A DNA stretch of 64,000 bases from Nitratireductor sp. B36 (GTDB lineage Bacteria > Pseudomonadota > Alphaproteobacteria > Rhizobiales > Rhizobiaceae): contig NZ_JACKZY010000002.1 in NCBI RefSeq assembly GCF_020833685.1, forward strand, positions 558,001 to 622,000, given 5' to 3'. Position 1 is the stretch's first letter; each line of letters begins with the position of its first letter. The notes beneath the pieces were generated by a model. It saw only the letters and a list, made by a program, of their open reading frames with translations, did not search any database and was not told the origin of the DNA. A program made the position numbers and the translations under genes. Positions 52,290 through 63,257 of the stretch are shown here, piece after piece.

Positions 52290-53234
52290 TTGACCGACAC
52301 CGTGGACACCAAGGCGGCGCGCCGCGCTGCACATCGCTCAAGCGCGACCGGTATTCAGAAGAAGCTTGGGCATCTTGCCATGCTCGGCTTCGCAACATTG
52401 GTGGCCGGATCGTTTTCGCTAGGGTCCTTGGCTGCGCCGCATATTGGCCCGGTGGCCCTCAATGCGGCACGATTCCTGATCGGGATTGTCTTCATGGGCG
52501 TGATGGTGCGGCTTGTTCTGCGCCAGCCGCTGCCTCTCCCCAAAGCCCCATGGCGCTTTCTGGTGCTGGGCGGGCTGATGGCATTCTATTTCGTCACCAT
52601 GTTCATGGCGCTTGGCATGACAAGCCCGGTGTCGACCGGGGCGGTGTTCACGTTGATGCCACTGCTCAGCGCCTTTTTCGGGTTTCTCATTCTCCGACAG
52701 GTGCCGCGCGGGCTTGTCATACCAAGTCTCGTCCTGGCGGGTCTGGGCTCGGTCTGGGTCATTTTCGACGGGAATCTGGAGGCCATGCGTCGCTTCGATC
52801 TGGGCAAGGGAGAGTTGATCTTCTTCGCCGGTGTGGTTGCGCACGCCGCCTATGCCTCATTGGTGCGGCTTTACAACCGCGGTGAACCCATCATCGCATT
52901 TACGTTCTGGACGCTTCTGGCAACCGGTTTACTGATAGCGATATATGGCGTACCGGAGATCGCTGCGACTGAATGGAGTGCATTGCCGTCGGTTACCTGG
53001 ATCGCGATCTTTTATCTCGCGATTTTCACGACGGCGGGCACCTTTTTCCTGCTCCAGTTTGCCGCTCTGCGTCTGCCGGCCTCAAAAGTTCTGGCTTATA
53101 ACTATCTGACGCCGACGCTGATCATTGTGTTCGAGGGGTTGCTCGGTCATGGCTGGGCCAGCCTTTCGGTGATCGCAGGCGCGGTTCTCACCATCTTCGG
53201 ATTGATCATTCTGGCATTGTCGCCCGAAAGGTGA
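52290..53234 (+). CDS. EamA (DMT superfamily) transporter
   Basis: This is a 314-residue ten-helix permease of the drug/metabolite transporter superfamily with two EamA repeats. The first half has FATLVAGSFSLGSLAAPHIGPVALNAARFL and the second half has LYNRGEPIIAFTFWTLLATGLLIAI. It closes with FEGLLGHGWASLSVIAGAVLTIFGLIIL. The start is TTG at 52290 with GGGAGG upstream. The substrate is unknown. Its stop is only two bases from the convergent PaaX stop. Confidence 0.88.
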   Translation: MTDTVDTKAARRAAHRSSATGIQKKLGHLAMLGFATLVAGSFSLGSLAAPHIGPVALNAARFLIGIVFMGVMVRLVLRQPLPLPKAPWRFLVLGGLMAFYFVTMFMALGMTSPVSTGAVFTLMPLLSAFFGFLILRQVPRGLVIPSLVLAGLGSVWVIFDGNLEAMRRFDLGKGELIFFAGVVAHAAYASLVRLYNRGEPIIAFTFWTLLATGLLIAIYGVPEIAATEWSALPSVTWIAIFYLAIFTTAGTFFLLQFAALRLPASKVLAYNYLTPTLIIVFEGLLGHGWASLSVIAGAVLTIFGLIILALSPER

Positions 53235-53236
53235 AC

Positions 53237-54136
53237 CTATCCGACAAACCGGCGCTGGAAGGTGTCGGCGTTCCTGAGCGGCGGCAGGCCTGTCTGATCA
53301 AGCCAGCGTTCGCTGGGCTCGACAAGCCGGCGATAGATATCGTGAACCAGGCTCCTTGCCTTTTCTCCGGGCCAGTCCTTTGGCAGGAGAGCCATTGGCA
53401 GGCCGGGATCGCGCAGAACGATCCGTCGCCAGTCATGGATAAGCAGGGTTCGCGCTGCCATCGCGTCCACTGGGGTTGGAAGCGGCGTTTTAGAAAGGCT
53501 GTCAGCTAGGGGTGTATACTCGGCAACCAGTTGGCGATAGGCGCCAGCGATCTCTTCTGAAGGCCAGAGGTTTCGCAGCATTTCGGGGTGCTCGGCGCTC
53601 GAGCCGTGGATCACCAGCATCTCGCTCAAAGGAGCATCGCCGGGTGCCGTGCTGTCGGGTGGCTCTACGGTGCGTGGAAGAAGATAGATTCCATCGGCGA
53701 TCTTGAGAAATCCGCCGTCCTTTAGAGTGGCATCATGCATGCCATTGCTGCCGGGTGCGGCGATAGCAACGGTCCACGAACCATCCCAGGCTGGTGGCCC
53801 GCCCGCATAGATACGACGGGTCGCAAGGTCAAAGGCGTGCCGTCCGTGCTTGTCGAGGGAGAAAAACGAGTTGCGACCGCGTCGCTCGCGCACCACCCAA
53901 CCGTCGCTGGCAAGCCGTGACATGGCTGTGCGCAATGCTCCCGCTTCGATGCCAAGCCGCGCCATGACCTCTTGGAGCCCCGCTAGCGGTGCTTCGCCGC
54001 CGCGCGGCACAATGGCGTCGCCGAAGAGGGTGATCACCAAAGACCAGACACGAACACGCCCGCGCTGATGCAGACGTTCGATCAGGTCGGCAAGGGCGGA
54101 TTCGGAAGGTTCTGCGGGCACATCCATTCTCTTCAA
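53237..54136 (-). CDS. paaX: PaaX family transcriptional repressor
   Basis: This 299-residue regulator resembles PaaX, the phenylacetyl-CoA-responsive repressor of phenylacetate genes. It has a winged-helix N-terminus (RGRVRVWSLVITLFGDAIVPRGGEAP), a conserved ALRTAMSRLASDGWVVRERRGRNSFF segment, and a C-terminal PaaX domain (VAAPGSNGMHDATLKDGG-like segment and RRIVLRDPGLPMALLPKDWPG). It is the last gene of the paaI-paaK-tetR-paaX unit. It gives the cluster two regulators, one of TetR and one of PaaX type. Confidence 0.9.
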   Translation of the reverse strand: MKRMDVPAEPSESALADLIERLHQRGRVRVWSLVITLFGDAIVPRGGEAPLAGLQEVMARLGIEAGALRTAMSRLASDGWVVRERRGRNSFFSLDKHGRHAFDLATRRIYAGGPPAWDGSWTVAIAAPGSNGMHDATLKDGGFLKIADGIYLLPRTVEPPDSTAPGDAPLSEMLVIHGSSAEHPEMLRNLWPSEEIAGAYRQLVAEYTPLADSLSKTPLPTPVDAMAARTLLIHDWRRIVLRDPGLPMALLPKDWPGEKARSLVHDIYRRLVEPSERWLDQTGLPPLRNADTFQRRFVG

Positions 54137-54167
54137 ATGCCATGGCAGAACGGGGCGGGCAAGACTG

Positions 54168-54764
54168 TCAGTCGAGCGTGGAGACGCCGCTCACAAGCAG
54201 ATGGGTCGCGAGCCTTGCATAGTCCTGCCTCGAAATTCCGCGATCCTCGCGAAACCACATGTAGAACCAGTTGAGCATACCGAAAAGGCTCATCGTGACC
54301 GGTTTCAGAAGTGGCCTGTTGTCGAAGGCCGTGGGATTAACCTGACGCACCGCTTCGGCGAAGATCGCCACCAATTGCCGCTCCAAAGCCTTCAACTGTT
54401 CCTGTTGTCGCTCGGGGAGAAGCTGAAGGCCGGAAAGTTGAACGCGGTGCTCATTGTCGGCGTCGCGATAGGCTTCGAGCAGGGCCGTGACCAGCCGTTC
54501 GAGTCGTGCACGAGGCCCGGCCTCCGGATCATCCGCCTCTTCCACCGCCTCCACCAGTTCCTGCAGATGCGTTTCGATGATATCGAAGAGCAGCGCTTCC
54601 TTGGAGGCGTAGTAGTGGTAGAGCAGCGCCTTGGAGACACCCAGTTCTGTTGCAAGCTGGTTCATTGAGGCGCGGTCGTAGCCATCACGCGCGAAAATGC
54701 GCGCGGCGCCATGCAGCATGGCGTCGCGCTTGTCGTCGTAGTCCTTGGCGCGTGTGCGGGCCAT
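54168..54764 (-). CDS. TetR family regulator of the phenylacetate cluster (PaaR-like)
   Basis: This 198-residue TetR-family repressor has the helix-turn-helix MLHGAARIFARDGYDRASMNQLATELGVSKALLYHYYASKEALL near the N-terminus. It lies 43 bases downstream of paaK. The 14-base palindrome ACCGACCGGTCGGT between paaI and the P450 gene is a classic TetR operator and is probably its site. The ligand is likely phenylacetyl-CoA or an intermediate, but this is inferred. Confidence 0.88.
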   Translation of the reverse strand: MARTRAKDYDDKRDAMLHGAARIFARDGYDRASMNQLATELGVSKALLYHYYASKEALLFDIIETHLQELVEAVEEADDPEAGPRARLERLVTALLEAYRDADNEHRVQLSGLQLLPERQQEQLKALERQLVAIFAEAVRQVNPTAFDNRPLLKPVTMSLFGMLNWFYMWFREDRGISRQDYARLATHLLVSGVSTLD

Positions 54765-54807
54765 CAGTTTCCTTCGAAATCAGGATGCTTGGAAATGTCG
54801 GTTAAGA

Positions 54808-56118
54808 TCACTGTTTTACCCGCTTGTCGATGATGCGCACGGCCTTGCCCTGGCTGCGGGCCACACTGCCGGGATCGGTCGCGTGGACGCGCACCGTCAC
54901 CCCGACCACATCCTTGATGCGTTCGCCGAGCTGGCGGCAGGCGGCGAGGCGAACATCTTCACTCGCTTCGAGCGAGGCCATCTCCACATGGATGGTCATG
55001 GCGTCCATGCGGCCTTCCTGCGTGAGCTCGATCTGGAAATGGGGCGCAAGGCCCTTCACGGTCAAAATCTGTTCCTCGATCTGGGTCGGGAAGACGTTCA
55101 CTCCGCGAAGGATCATCATGTCGTCCGAGCGGCCGGTGATCTTTTCCATGCGACGCATGGATCGCGCTGTTCCGGGAAGAAGCCGTGTCAGATCGCGGGT
55201 GCGGTAGCGCACGATGGGGAAGGCCTCCTTGGTGAGCGAGGTGAACACCAGTTCGCCCATTTCGCCATCCGGCAGCACTTCGCCGGTTTCCGGGTCGATG
55301 ATCTCGGGATAGAAATGATCTTCCCAGATGTGCAGCCCGTCCTTCGTCTCCACGCATTCATTGGCAACGCCCGGTCCCATCACCTCCGACAGGCCGTAAA
55401 TGTCGACCGCGTGCATGTCGAATGCGTCTTCGATCTCGGCCCGCATGGCATTGGTCCAGGGTTCGGCACCAAAGATTCCCACCTGCAGCGGGCTCTTGCG
55501 CGGGTCCAGCCCCTGCGCCCGGTATTCGTCCAGGATCGAGAGCATGTAGGAGGGGGTGACCATGATGGTCTGCGCCCGAAAATCCTCGATCAGCGTGACC
55601 TGGCGTGCGGTCATGCCGCCGGATGCGGGCACCACAGTGGCTCCAAGCCGTTCCGCGCCATAGTGCGCGCCAAGCCCGCCGGTGAAGAGCCCATAGCCAT
55701 AAGCCACATGCACGACATCACCGGGGCGTGTGCCAGACGCGCGGATCGAGCGCGCCATGACCTCCGCCCAGGTGTCGATGTCCTTTTCCGTGTATCCCAC
55801 CACGGTTGGCTTGCCGGTGGTTCCGGAAGAAGCGTGAATACGCACCACTTTCTCACGCGGCACGGCAAACATGCCGAAGGGATAGTTGTCGCGCAGATCC
55901 GTTTTTACGGTGAAGGGGAATTTCGAGAGATCGGAGAGCTCTTTCAGGTCGTCGGGGTGAACGCCGGCAGCATCGAAACTCTTCCTGTAGTGCGGCACAT
56001 TCTCATAGGCGTGGTTCAACGACCATTTGAGACGTACCAGCTGCAACGCCTGGATTTCATCGCGCGAGGCGATTTCAATGGGATCCAGCTCTTCTTTTCT
56101 TGGGGTCAGGTCTTTCAT
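54808..56118 (-). CDS. paaK: Phenylacetate-CoA ligase
   Basis: This 436-residue adenylate-forming ligase activates phenylacetate to phenylacetyl-CoA. Motifs: IHASSGTTGKPTVVGYTEKD (ATP loop), YGLFTGGLGAHYGAERLG, YGLSEVMGPGVANEC, YRTRDLTRLL and ITGRSDDMMILRGVNVFPTQIEEQIL. The length and motifs are diagnostic. It lies 18 bases downstream of paaI. Confidence 0.97.
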   Translation of the reverse strand: MKDLTPRKEELDPIEIASRDEIQALQLVRLKWSLNHAYENVPHYRKSFDAAGVHPDDLKELSDLSKFPFTVKTDLRDNYPFGMFAVPREKVVRIHASSGTTGKPTVVGYTEKDIDTWAEVMARSIRASGTRPGDVVHVAYGYGLFTGGLGAHYGAERLGATVVPASGGMTARQVTLIEDFRAQTIMVTPSYMLSILDEYRAQGLDPRKSPLQVGIFGAEPWTNAMRAEIEDAFDMHAVDIYGLSEVMGPGVANECVETKDGLHIWEDHFYPEIIDPETGEVLPDGEMGELVFTSLTKEAFPIVRYRTRDLTRLLPGTARSMRRMEKITGRSDDMMILRGVNVFPTQIEEQILTVKGLAPHFQIELTQEGRMDAMTIHVEMASLEASEDVRLAACRQLGERIKDVVGVTVRVHATDPGSVARSQGKAVRIIDKRVKQ

Positions 56119-56136
56119 GTGTCTCTCCCGAAGCTC

Positions 56137-56583
56137 TCAGGCCTCCTCCTCGAAATGTTTGCCGCTGATCACGCGAGAATTGCCACGGAATTCCGCGATC
56201 AGCTTGCCGTCCTGATTTTCGACCCGCACGTCATAAATCCCGGAGCGGCCGAACCGCGCAACCTCCCTCGCGACTGCTTTCAGCCGGTCGCCGAGCGCGG
56301 CGGGCGCAATGAAGGTGATGGAATTGTGCTGTGCGACAACGATCTGATTGTAGGAGTTGCAGGCAAAGGCGAAGGCCGAATCCGCCAGCGTGAAGATGTA
56401 GCCACCATGGCAAATGTCGTGCCCGTTGGTGTGGTGTTTCTCCACCGTCATGGAGAGGGTCGCGCTGCCCGGGGCCACCGCATCGAGGCTGCATCCCAGC
56501 CATTTGGACGCATCGTCGCGCGCCCACATCGCCTGCGCGCTACGCTCTGCGATCTCCTGTGGAGACAGTTGCATTTGTGACAT
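56137..56583 (-). CDS. paaI: Hydroxyphenylacetyl-CoA thioesterase PaaI
   Basis: This is a 148-residue hot-dog thioesterase. The active-site segment HTNGHDICHGGYIFTLADSAFAFACNS is present, with the family-typical GGYIFTLAD. It rescues CoA trapped in dead-end hydroxylated intermediates during phenylacetate degradation. It is the first gene of the leftward operon. Confidence 0.95.
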   Translation of the reverse strand: MSQMQLSPQEIAERSAQAMWARDDASKWLGCSLDAVAPGSATLSMTVEKHHTNGHDICHGGYIFTLADSAFAFACNSYNQIVVAQHNSITFIAPAALGDRLKAVAREVARFGRSGIYDVRVENQDGKLIAEFRGNSRVISGKHFEEEA

Positions 56584-56626
56584 TTAGGCTCCTCCCGAGG
56601 CCATCAATGCAATCAGACTTGCATAA

Positions 56627-56640
56627 ACCGACCGGTCGGT
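56627..56640. promoter_or_regulatory. TetR-type operator between the divergent paa operons
   Basis: The perfect 14-base palindrome ACCGACCGGTCGGT lies between paaI and the P450 gene. It can control both divergent units and is the only strong operator in the cluster. Confidence 0.85.
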
Positions 56641-56689
56641 CAATAATACTGTTGTGAGGAGGCGGTGGCGCCGCTTCCGGGAGGATAGC

Positions 56690-57928
56690 ATGACGAAAAC
56701 GGCACAGATCGCTGTGGCGGAAAGCCAGAAACTGGCGCAAGAGTTCGAATTGACGGCACTGCCATCGGGTTTCGTGAATGACCCATTTCCGGTCTATCAT
56801 GCGCTTCTGGAGCATGCACCCTTGAAGCGCTTTTCCGATGGCTCCGTTATGCTGTCGCGCTATGCCGATCTCGATCGCGTCTACCGCGACACGAAAACCT
56901 TCTCCTCCGACAAGAAGGCGGAGTTCCGGCCGAAATTCGGCGACACACCGCTCTATGAACATCATACGACAAGCCTCGTCTTCAATGATCCGCCGCTCCA
57001 CACGCGGGTGCGCAAGATCATGATGGGGGCGCTGACGCCGCGCGCGCTGGCAGCCCTTGAGCCGGGCCTGATCACGCTGGTCGATGGCCTGCTCGACCGT
57101 ATGGAAGAGAAGGGCGAGGTCGATCTGATCGAGGATTTTGCCGCGGCGATTCCGGTCGAGGTGATCGGCAATCTGTTCGATATTCCCCATGAGGAACGCG
57201 AGCCGCTGCGCGACTGGTCGCTCGCCATTCTCGGGGCGCTGGAACCGGTTCTCAGCGATGAACAACTCAGATGGGGCAACACCTCCGTCACCGATTTCAA
57301 GGCCTATCTCAAGGACATCGCCGATGATCGCCGACGCAATCCCGGCGATCCGGCGACCGACGTTCTGACCCGTCTCATCAACGGCAATGATGGGGAAGAG
57401 CTCTCCGAGGTGGAGCTTTTGCAGAACTGCATCTTCATCCTCAATGCCGGTCACGAGACCACCACGAACCTGATCGGCAACGCCCTTTATGAGCTGTTGC
57501 AATGGCCCGAAGAGAAAGCGCGGCTTGAAGCGGACCCGGACCTGATCGCAACGGCTGTCGATGAGTTCTTACGCTTCCAGAGCCCCAATCAGTTTGGCAA
57601 CCGCATGGCGGTGGAGCCGGTGGAGTTTTATGGCGAAACCGTGGAGCCTGGCACACCGATCCATTTGTGCATTGGTGCTGCCAACCGCGACCCACGCCAG
57701 TTCGCCGAGCCGGACCGGCTCGATGTGGGGCGCAAGCCGAACAAGCATCTGGCCTTTGCCGGCGGCCCTCATCTGTGCGCGGGCTTCTCGCTTGCGCGCA
57801 TGGAAGGACGCATCGGCATTTCGCATTTTCTCAAACGTTTTCCCGATTACCGGCTGACCGGCGAACCCGAACGCACCGGACGTGTGCGCTTCCGCGGCTT
57901 TTCCCGACTGCCGGCGCGGGTGCGCTGA
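56690..57928 (+). CDS. Cytochrome P450 in the phenylacetate cluster
   Basis: From the ATG at 56690 (GGGAGGAT upstream) this is a 412-residue soluble bacterial P450. The I-helix has AGHETTTNLIGN, the ExxR-like FLRFQSPNQ segment follows, and the heme loop FAGGPHLCAGFSLARME has the ligand Cys363. All catalytic elements are intact. It shares an operator with the paa genes and lies 18 bases upstream of paaZ. It might oxidise a phenylacetate-related precursor, but the substrate is unknown. Ferredoxin and reductase partners are not adjacent. Confidence 0.93.
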   Translation: MTKTAQIAVAESQKLAQEFELTALPSGFVNDPFPVYHALLEHAPLKRFSDGSVMLSRYADLDRVYRDTKTFSSDKKAEFRPKFGDTPLYEHHTTSLVFNDPPLHTRVRKIMMGALTPRALAALEPGLITLVDGLLDRMEEKGEVDLIEDFAAAIPVEVIGNLFDIPHEEREPLRDWSLAILGALEPVLSDEQLRWGNTSVTDFKAYLKDIADDRRRNPGDPATDVLTRLINGNDGEELSEVELLQNCIFILNAGHETTTNLIGNALYELLQWPEEKARLEADPDLIATAVDEFLRFQSPNQFGNRMAVEPVEFYGETVEPGTPIHLCIGAANRDPRQFAEPDRLDVGRKPNKHLAFAGGPHLCAGFSLARMEGRIGISHFLKRFPDYRLTGEPERTGRVRFRGFSRLPARVR

Positions 57929-57946
57929 CCAGTAAAGGAGTTTTCC

Positions 57947-59980
57947 ATGAGCGTGATGCGGCTTGAAAGCTATGTGGCGGGGGCGTGGGTTGCGCCCTCG
58001 GGCGACCTCAAACCCCTGCGGAGTGCGGTCACCGGCGATGTCGTTGCCGAACTCGGCTCTCAAAAGCTGGATTTCGCCCGCATGGCCGATCATGCCCGCC
58101 AGGTGGGCGGGCCGGCGCTGCGCGCGATGACGTTCCACGACCGCGCCTTCGCCATCAAGGCGTTGGCGCAATATCTGAACGACCGCCGCGAAGCGCTCTA
58201 CGAGCTTTCTTACGAGACCGGCGCGACCAAGCCTGACTCGATGATCGACATCGATGGCGGCATCGGCACGTTGTTCGTCTATTCGTCCAAGGCCCGGCGC
58301 GAGCTGCCGGACGATCACGTCTATGTGGATGGCGCGCTGGAGCAGCTTTCGCGCTCCGGAAACTTCGTTGGCCAGCACGTGGCGACCCCGCTTCAGGGCG
58401 TGGCCGTCCACATCAACGCTTTCAACTTCCCGGTTTGGGGCATGTTGGAGAAGCTTGCGCCGACACTGATTGCCGGCGTTCCGGCCATCGTCAAGCCGGC
58501 CTCCGCCACCGCGTGGCTTGCCGAAGCCTGTTTCCGCATGATCGTGGAATCCGACCTGTTCCCGGAAGGCGCGGTGCAGTTCATCGCCGGCTCCACCGGA
58601 GACCTGCTCGACCGCCTGACCGGTCAGGACGTGGTGTCCTTCACGGGCTCCGCCTCCACCGCATCCATGCTGCGCGCCAACCCGAAGATCATCGGCAATT
58701 CCGTGCGCTTCGTGGCCGAGCAGGATTCGCTCAACGCTTCGGTGCTCGGGCCGGATGCAGCACCTGGAACGCCTGAATTCGATGCCTTCATCAAGGAAGT
58801 GCACCGCGAGATGACCGCGAAGGCCGGCCAGAAATGCACCGCTGTGCGCCGTATTTTCGTGTCCGACGCGCACCGCGAGGCGGTCACCGACGCGCTCATT
58901 GCCCGGCTTGAGAAGACCGTGGTCGGCAATCCGCGCAGCGAAGGCGTGCGGATGGGCGCGCTCGCAAGCCTCGCCCAGCGCGACGACGTTCTTGAAAAGG
59001 CCGGCATTCTGGCCACCGAGGCCCGCCGTGTCTTTGGCGACCCGGATGCCTTTTCGGTCACCGATGCGGATGCCGGCGCGGGCGCTTTCGTGCCGCCCAT
59101 GCTGTTCTCCTGCGACGATCCCGATGGCGCTCAGAAGCTGCATTCCGTCGAGGCCTTCGGCCCCGTGTCCACCATCATGCCATACCGTGATCTCGGCCAT
59201 GCGCTGAAACTCGCCAATCGCGGCGAGGGGTCTCTCGTCGCTTCAGTCTTCACCCATGATCCGGCGGTGGCCCGCCAAGCGGTTCTGGAGGCAGGCGCCT
59301 TCCATGGCCGGCTCTATTTCGCCAACCGCGACACCGGCAAGGAAGCAACCGGCCACGGTTCGCCGCTGCCGCACATGGTGCATGGCGGTCCTGGCCGCGC
59401 CGGCGGCGGTGAAGAGCTTGGCGGTGTGCGTGGCGTGATGCACTACATGCAGCGCACCGCGATCCAGGCAAGCCCCGACCTTATCGCCGGCATCACCAAT
59501 CGCTATGTGGCGGGCGCTTCGACCGAAGAGAAAGAGCCGCACCCCTTCCGCCTGACCTTTGGCGAATTGGAGCCGGGCCGCACACTCTGGGCCGGTCCGC
59601 GCGAGGTGACGTTGGCGGACATCGAGCATTTCGCCGAGTTCACCGGCGATACATTCTACGCGCATATGGACGAGGAGGCGGCTGCCGCCAATCCGTTCTT
59701 CCCCGGGCGTGTCGCGCACGGCTATCTGATCCTGTCCTTTGCGGCGGGCATGTTTGTCGATCCGGCACCGGGCCCGGTGCTCGCCAATTATGGTCTCGAC
59801 AATCTGCGCTTTATGAAACCGGTTTCTCCTGGTGATGCGCTCAAGGTGCGCCTTACGGTCAAGCAGAAGACGCGCCGCAAGGACGAATATGGCGAAGTGC
59901 GCTGGGATGTCGGCGTTTACAATCAGGAAGGCGAACAGGTTGCCGCCTATGAACTCCTGACGATGAACGCCATGGAGTGA
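57947..59980 (+). CDS. paaZ: Bifunctional oxepin-CoA hydrolase/3-oxo-5,6-dehydrosuberyl-CoA semialdehyde dehydrogenase PaaZ
   Basis: This 677-residue fusion protein opens the oxepin ring and oxidises the resulting aldehyde in phenylacetate degradation. An aldehyde dehydrogenase domain covers residues ~1-515 ([35 protein letters not shown], catalytic Cys in [10 protein letters not shown]). A C-terminal MaoC-type hydratase domain spans ~535-677 ([36 protein letters not shown]). It has AAAGGAG before ATG. The rest of the ring epoxidase genes are not in the window. Confidence 0.96.
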   Translation: MSVMRLESYVAGAWVAPSGDLKPLRSAVTGDVVAELGSQKLDFARMADHARQVGGPALRAMTFHDRAFAIKALAQYLNDRREALYELSYETGATKPDSMIDIDGGIGTLFVYSSKARRELPDDHVYVDGALEQLSRSGNFVGQHVATPLQGVAVHINAFNFPVWGMLEKLAPTLIAGVPAIVKPASATAWLAEACFRMIVESDLFPEGAVQFIAGSTGDLLDRLTGQDVVSFTGSASTASMLRANPKIIGNSVRFVAEQDSLNASVLGPDAAPGTPEFDAFIKEVHREMTAKAGQKCTAVRRIFVSDAHREAVTDALIARLEKTVVGNPRSEGVRMGALASLAQRDDVLEKAGILATEARRVFGDPDAFSVTDADAGAGAFVPPMLFSCDDPDGAQKLHSVEAFGPVSTIMPYRDLGHALKLANRGEGSLVASVFTHDPAVARQAVLEAGAFHGRLYFANRDTGKEATGHGSPLPHMVHGGPGRAGGGEELGGVRGVMHYMQRTAIQASPDLIAGITNRYVAGASTEEKEPHPFRLTFGELEPGRTLWAGPREVTLADIEHFAEFTGDTFYAHMDEEAAAANPFFPGRVAHGYLILSFAAGMFVDPAPGPVLANYGLDNLRFMKPVSPGDALKVRLTVKQKTRRKDEYGEVRWDVGVYNQEGEQVAAYELLTMNAME

Positions 59981-60031
59981 CAGTTCAAAACCGCTTCACG
60001 TTCCTCCGGCCTGATCTTTTTCGGTTTCGCG

Positions 60032-62219
<2,188 letters not shown>

Positions 62220-62228
62220 TACCGGTAA

Positions 62229-63212
62229 TCACATAGCTTTCTTGGTCACCTCGTGGGTGAAAGCGCCTTCCGGCTGCTTGGTGATCACCGGATCGGATCC
62301 GCCCTGCAGCAATGTCTCCACCGTCTGCTGATAGGCGGCCTCATCCAGTGTGGCATCTTCACCCAAAAGCTTGGCAATTTCGCCCATCATACGCGTCTGG
62401 TGCTTTTCGGTCTGCGCACCGGTTTCGTCATTATCGAGCACGATCATAGCCGCTTCTTCCGGGTTGTCCTTTGCCCACATCCAGCCCTTCATCGAAGCCC
62501 TTACAAAACGCGCCATCCTGTCCACGAATTCGGGGTCCTCAAGCTTTTCCTCCAATACGTAGAGCCCGTCTTCCAGCGTCGCCACGCCTTCGTCGGTGTA
62601 GTTGAAGACCACGATATCGTCTTCGGTCAGACCGGCATCAATCACCTGCCAATATTCATTGTAGGTCATAGCGGTGATGCAGTCGGCCTGTTTCTGCAAA
62701 AGCGGGTCGACATTGAATCCGATCTTCTGGATCGTCACTCCGTCTTCCGAACCGTCTCGCGGCAGGCCAAGTTTCGACAGCCAGTTGTATAGCGGATACT
62801 CATTGCCGAAGAACCAGGTGCCCAGCGTCTTGCCCTTGAAGTCTTCCGGTTTCTCGATGCCGGTTTCCTTGCGGCAGACCATGGTAAGGCCGGACCTGGC
62901 GAAGGGCTGGGCGATGTTGACCACCGGGGCGCCCTTTTCCCGTGCGGCAAGCGCGGAGGGGAGCCAGTCCACCATAACATCGGCGCCGCCACCCACGAGG
63001 ACCTGAACCGGGGCAGCATCGGGGCCTCCCGGCTTGATCTCAACGTTCAGATCTTCTTCTTCGTAGAAGCCCTTGTCCTTGGCCACGTAATATCCGGCAA
63101 ACTGTGCCTGCGTCACCCATTTGAGCTGCAAGGTCACATCGTCTGCGGCGATTGCCTGTGAGGCGGTGAGCATCAGTACGCCGGACAATAGTCCTTTCAC
63201 TGCGTGTTTCAT
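62229..63212 (-). CDS. NMT1/THI5-type ABC transporter substrate-binding protein
   Basis: This is a 327-residue periplasmic binding protein of the NMT1/THI5 group. A signal peptide (GLLSGVLMLTASQAIA) is followed by QLKWVTQAQFAGYYVAKDKGFYEEEDLNVEIKPGGPD. That opening is characteristic of proteins binding pyrimidines, riboflavin-like or thiamine precursors. The ligand is undetermined. It follows a permease gene by 45 bases in the same direction. Confidence 0.9.
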   Translation of the reverse strand: MKHAVKGLLSGVLMLTASQAIAADDVTLQLKWVTQAQFAGYYVAKDKGFYEEEDLNVEIKPGGPDAAPVQVLVGGGADVMVDWLPSALAAREKGAPVVNIAQPFARSGLTMVCRKETGIEKPEDFKGKTLGTWFFGNEYPLYNWLSKLGLPRDGSEDGVTIQKIGFNVDPLLQKQADCITAMTYNEYWQVIDAGLTEDDIVVFNYTDEGVATLEDGLYVLEEKLEDPEFVDRMARFVRASMKGWMWAKDNPEEAAMIVLDNDETGAQTEKHQTRMMGEIAKLLGEDATLDEAAYQQTVETLLQGGSDPVITKQPEGAFTHEVTKKAM

Positions 63213-63257
63213 CTTCGCTTCCCTCTTTGATTGGGCCGCCGTTCTCCACGCGGCCGG

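Noticed and set aside
57569-59200. Minus-strand open frame (543 codons) opposite P450 and paaZ
   Set aside because: Antisense to two certain enzymes, with no motif.
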